Both the position numbers and the translations under genes were made by a program. Below are positions 6,194 through 7,500 of a stretch of 7,500 nucleotides of DNA, in pieces. Below the pieces are notes generated by a model. It did no database searches. It was not told the origin of the DNA and saw only the letters and a list, made by a program, of their open reading frames with translations. The DNA is from Clostridia bacterium (GTDB lineage: Bacteria; Bacillota; Clostridia; Oscillospirales; Acutalibacteraceae): the NCBI GenBank assembly GCA_017425745.1, contig JAFOXT010000326.1, forward strand, positions 1-7,500. The letters are read 5' to 3'. Position 1 is the first letter of the stretch; every line of letters starts with the position of its first letter.

Positions 6194-7500
6194 ATGCTCA
6201 ACAACGCACCCACATCAAACAAAAGCATTCTCGACTGGCTCGAAGATAAGCTCGCTCTTGTTAATCCCGATAAGGTAGTTTGGATTGACGGCTCAGACGC
6301 TCAGATTGAAGCTCTTCGTGCAGAAGCTTGTGCAACAGGCGAAATGATTAAACTCAATCAGGAACTTCTTCCCGATTGCTATCTTCACAGAACAGCAGTT
6401 AATGACGTTGCACGTGTTGAAGGCAGAACCTTTATCTGTGCTCCCACAAAGGAAGATGCAGGCCCCACAAACAACTGGATGGAACCCTCAGAAGCATATG
6501 AAATGCTTTACGATATTGCCAAGGACAGCTACAAGGGCAGAACTGCTTATATCATTCCTTACTCAATGGGCCCCGTTGGTTCAGAATTCTCAAAGGCTGG
6601 TATCGAACTTACAGACTCAATCTACGTTGTACTTAATATGTGCATCATGACAAGAGTTGGTCTCAACGTTCTCGAAGCTCTCGGCGATAGCAACGACTGG
6701 GTAAGAGGTCTTCACTGCCGTTGCGATATCGACGAAGAAAAGAGATATATCTGCCACTTCCCCCAGGACAACACAATTATTTCAGTTAACTCAGGTTACG
6801 GCGGAAACGTACTTCTCGGTAAAAAGTGCTTCGCTCTCAGAATCGCTTCAAACCAGGGTAAGAACGAAGGTTGGATGGCTGAACATATGCTCATCCTCGG
6901 CATTGAAAAGCCCGACGGTGAAGTTAAGTACATCTGTGCTGCATTCCCCTCAGCTTGCGGTAAGACAAACCTCGCTATGCTCATTCCTCCCGAATACTAT
7001 TCATCACAGGGCTACAAGGTATGGTGCGTAGGTGACGATATCGCTTGGATCCGTAAGGGTGCAGACGGCAGACTTTATGCTATCAACCCTGAAAACGGCT
7101 TCTTCGGTGTTGCTCCCGGTACAAATATGAAGTCAAACCCCAACGCACTTCTTACAACAAAGAAGGGCACAATCTTCACAAACGTTGCTCACAACCTTGA
7201 TAATAACACAGTATGGTGGGAAGGCCTTGATAAGAATCCTCCCGAAAATGCTATGGAATGGACAGGCAAGCCCTGGAACGGCAAGGTTGACGAAATCAAG
7301 GGTGCTCATCCCAACAGCCGTTTCACAGCTCCCGCTAAGAACTGCCCTTGCATCAGCAGTGAGTTCGAAAATCCCAACGGTGTACCCGTATCAGCTATCG
7401 TATTCGGTGGCCGTCGTGCTAAGCTTGCTCCTCTTGTATATCAGTCAAGAGACTGGAACCACGGTGTATTCGTAGGTTCAATCATGGCTTCAGAAACAAC
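6194..7500 (+). CDS. pckG: Phosphoenolpyruvate carboxykinase, GTP-type (3' end outside window)
   Basis: This cytoplasmic enzyme interconverts oxaloacetate + GTP with PEP + CO2 + GDP. The window holds about 435 codons of a family usually near 600 residues. The family signature FPSACGKTN (P-loop/kinase-1, residues 251-259) is exact. Other key sites, compared with the rat enzyme from memory, are present: DVAR (Arg74), SGYGGN (Tyr202), GKK (Lys211), AEH (His231), GDD (Asp281-282), NGFFGVAPGT (301-310, nucleotide-binding region), HPNSR (374-376) and WNHGVFVG near the edge. Nothing visible suggests a defect. It has its own promoter and follows a terminator, so it is probably transcribed independently. 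In a fermentative clostridium the enzyme may run toward oxaloacetate, fixing CO2 for succinate or aspartate synthesis, or serve gluconeogenesis; direction cannot be told from sequence. The ATP-type family (PckA) is a poorer match because of the FPSACGKTN signature. Confidence 0.96.
   Translation, partial: MLNNAPTSNKSILDWLEDKLALVNPDKVVWIDGSDAQIEALRAEACATGEMIKLNQELLPDCYLHRTAVNDVARVEGRTFICAPTKEDAGPTNNWMEPSEAYEMLYDIAKDSYKGRTAYIIPYSMGPVGSEFSKAGIELTDSIYVVLNMCIMTRVGLNVLEALGDSNDWVRGLHCRCDIDEEKRYICHFPQDNTIISVNSGYGGNVLLGKKCFALRIASNQGKNEGWMAEHMLILGIEKPDGEVKYICAAFPSACGKTNLAMLIPPEYYSSQGYKVWCVGDDIAWIRKGADGRLYAINPENGFFGVAPGTNMKSNPNALLTTKKGTIFTNVAHNLDNNTVWWEGLDKNPPENAMEWTGKPWNGKVDEIKGAHPNSRFTAPAKNCPCISSEFENPNGVPVSAIVFGGRRAKLAPLVYQSRDWNHGVFVGSIMASET

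Overview
This window looks like chromosomal DNA of an anaerobic Gram-positive bacterium of the class Clostridia, most likely a gut or rumen Oscillospiraceae/Ruminococcus-type organism. The reasons are moderate-to-low GC content, GGAGG-type ribosome binding sites, TTGAnn-N17-TAtaAT promoters, compact U-tailed terminators, and large secreted cysteine-rich repeat proteins of a style I associate with that group. The taxonomic call is inference; there is no rRNA or other marker gene here.

Layout: three genes, all on the + strand, each with its own transcription signals. (1) Bases 1-3524 are the 3' part of a very large cysteine-rich repeat protein. Its frame is open from base 3, so the true start lies upstream of the window. 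It ends at a strong GNRA-loop terminator (3542-3570). (2) Bases 3669-5993 encode a complete 774-residue secreted paralogue with its own promoter (3602-3630), GGAGG site, N-terminal signal peptide, repeat array and terminator (6004-6033). (3) Bases 6194-7500 are the first ~435 codons of a GTP-type phosphoenolpyruvate carboxykinase (pckG), with a near-consensus promoter (6082-6110) and a ~77-nt leader; the gene runs off the right edge.

The two repeat proteins are the unusual part. Both consist almost entirely of short units of the form A-T-C-x3-G-x(n)-C-x2-C-x(n)-H, so each unit offers three Cys and one His, a plausible metal site. The left protein also carries longer six-Cys units and Asp-rich H-x-D-x-D-x-D-H-x-C-D-x-G-C motifs. 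Both end in the same C-terminal module: a CDxC knuckle, then a gap-free 39-residue block with CxCxCH, a short Lys-bearing hydrophobic helix, I-N-x-x-C, and a final H-Y. Neither visible C-terminus has an LPXTG motif. The shared ending suggests a common sorting, anchoring or assembly signal and is the best candidate here for something poorly described.

The carboxykinase is a separate metabolic gene (PEP/oxaloacetate interconversion). Nothing in the sequence links it functionally to the surface proteins, and a terminator and a new promoter separate it from them.
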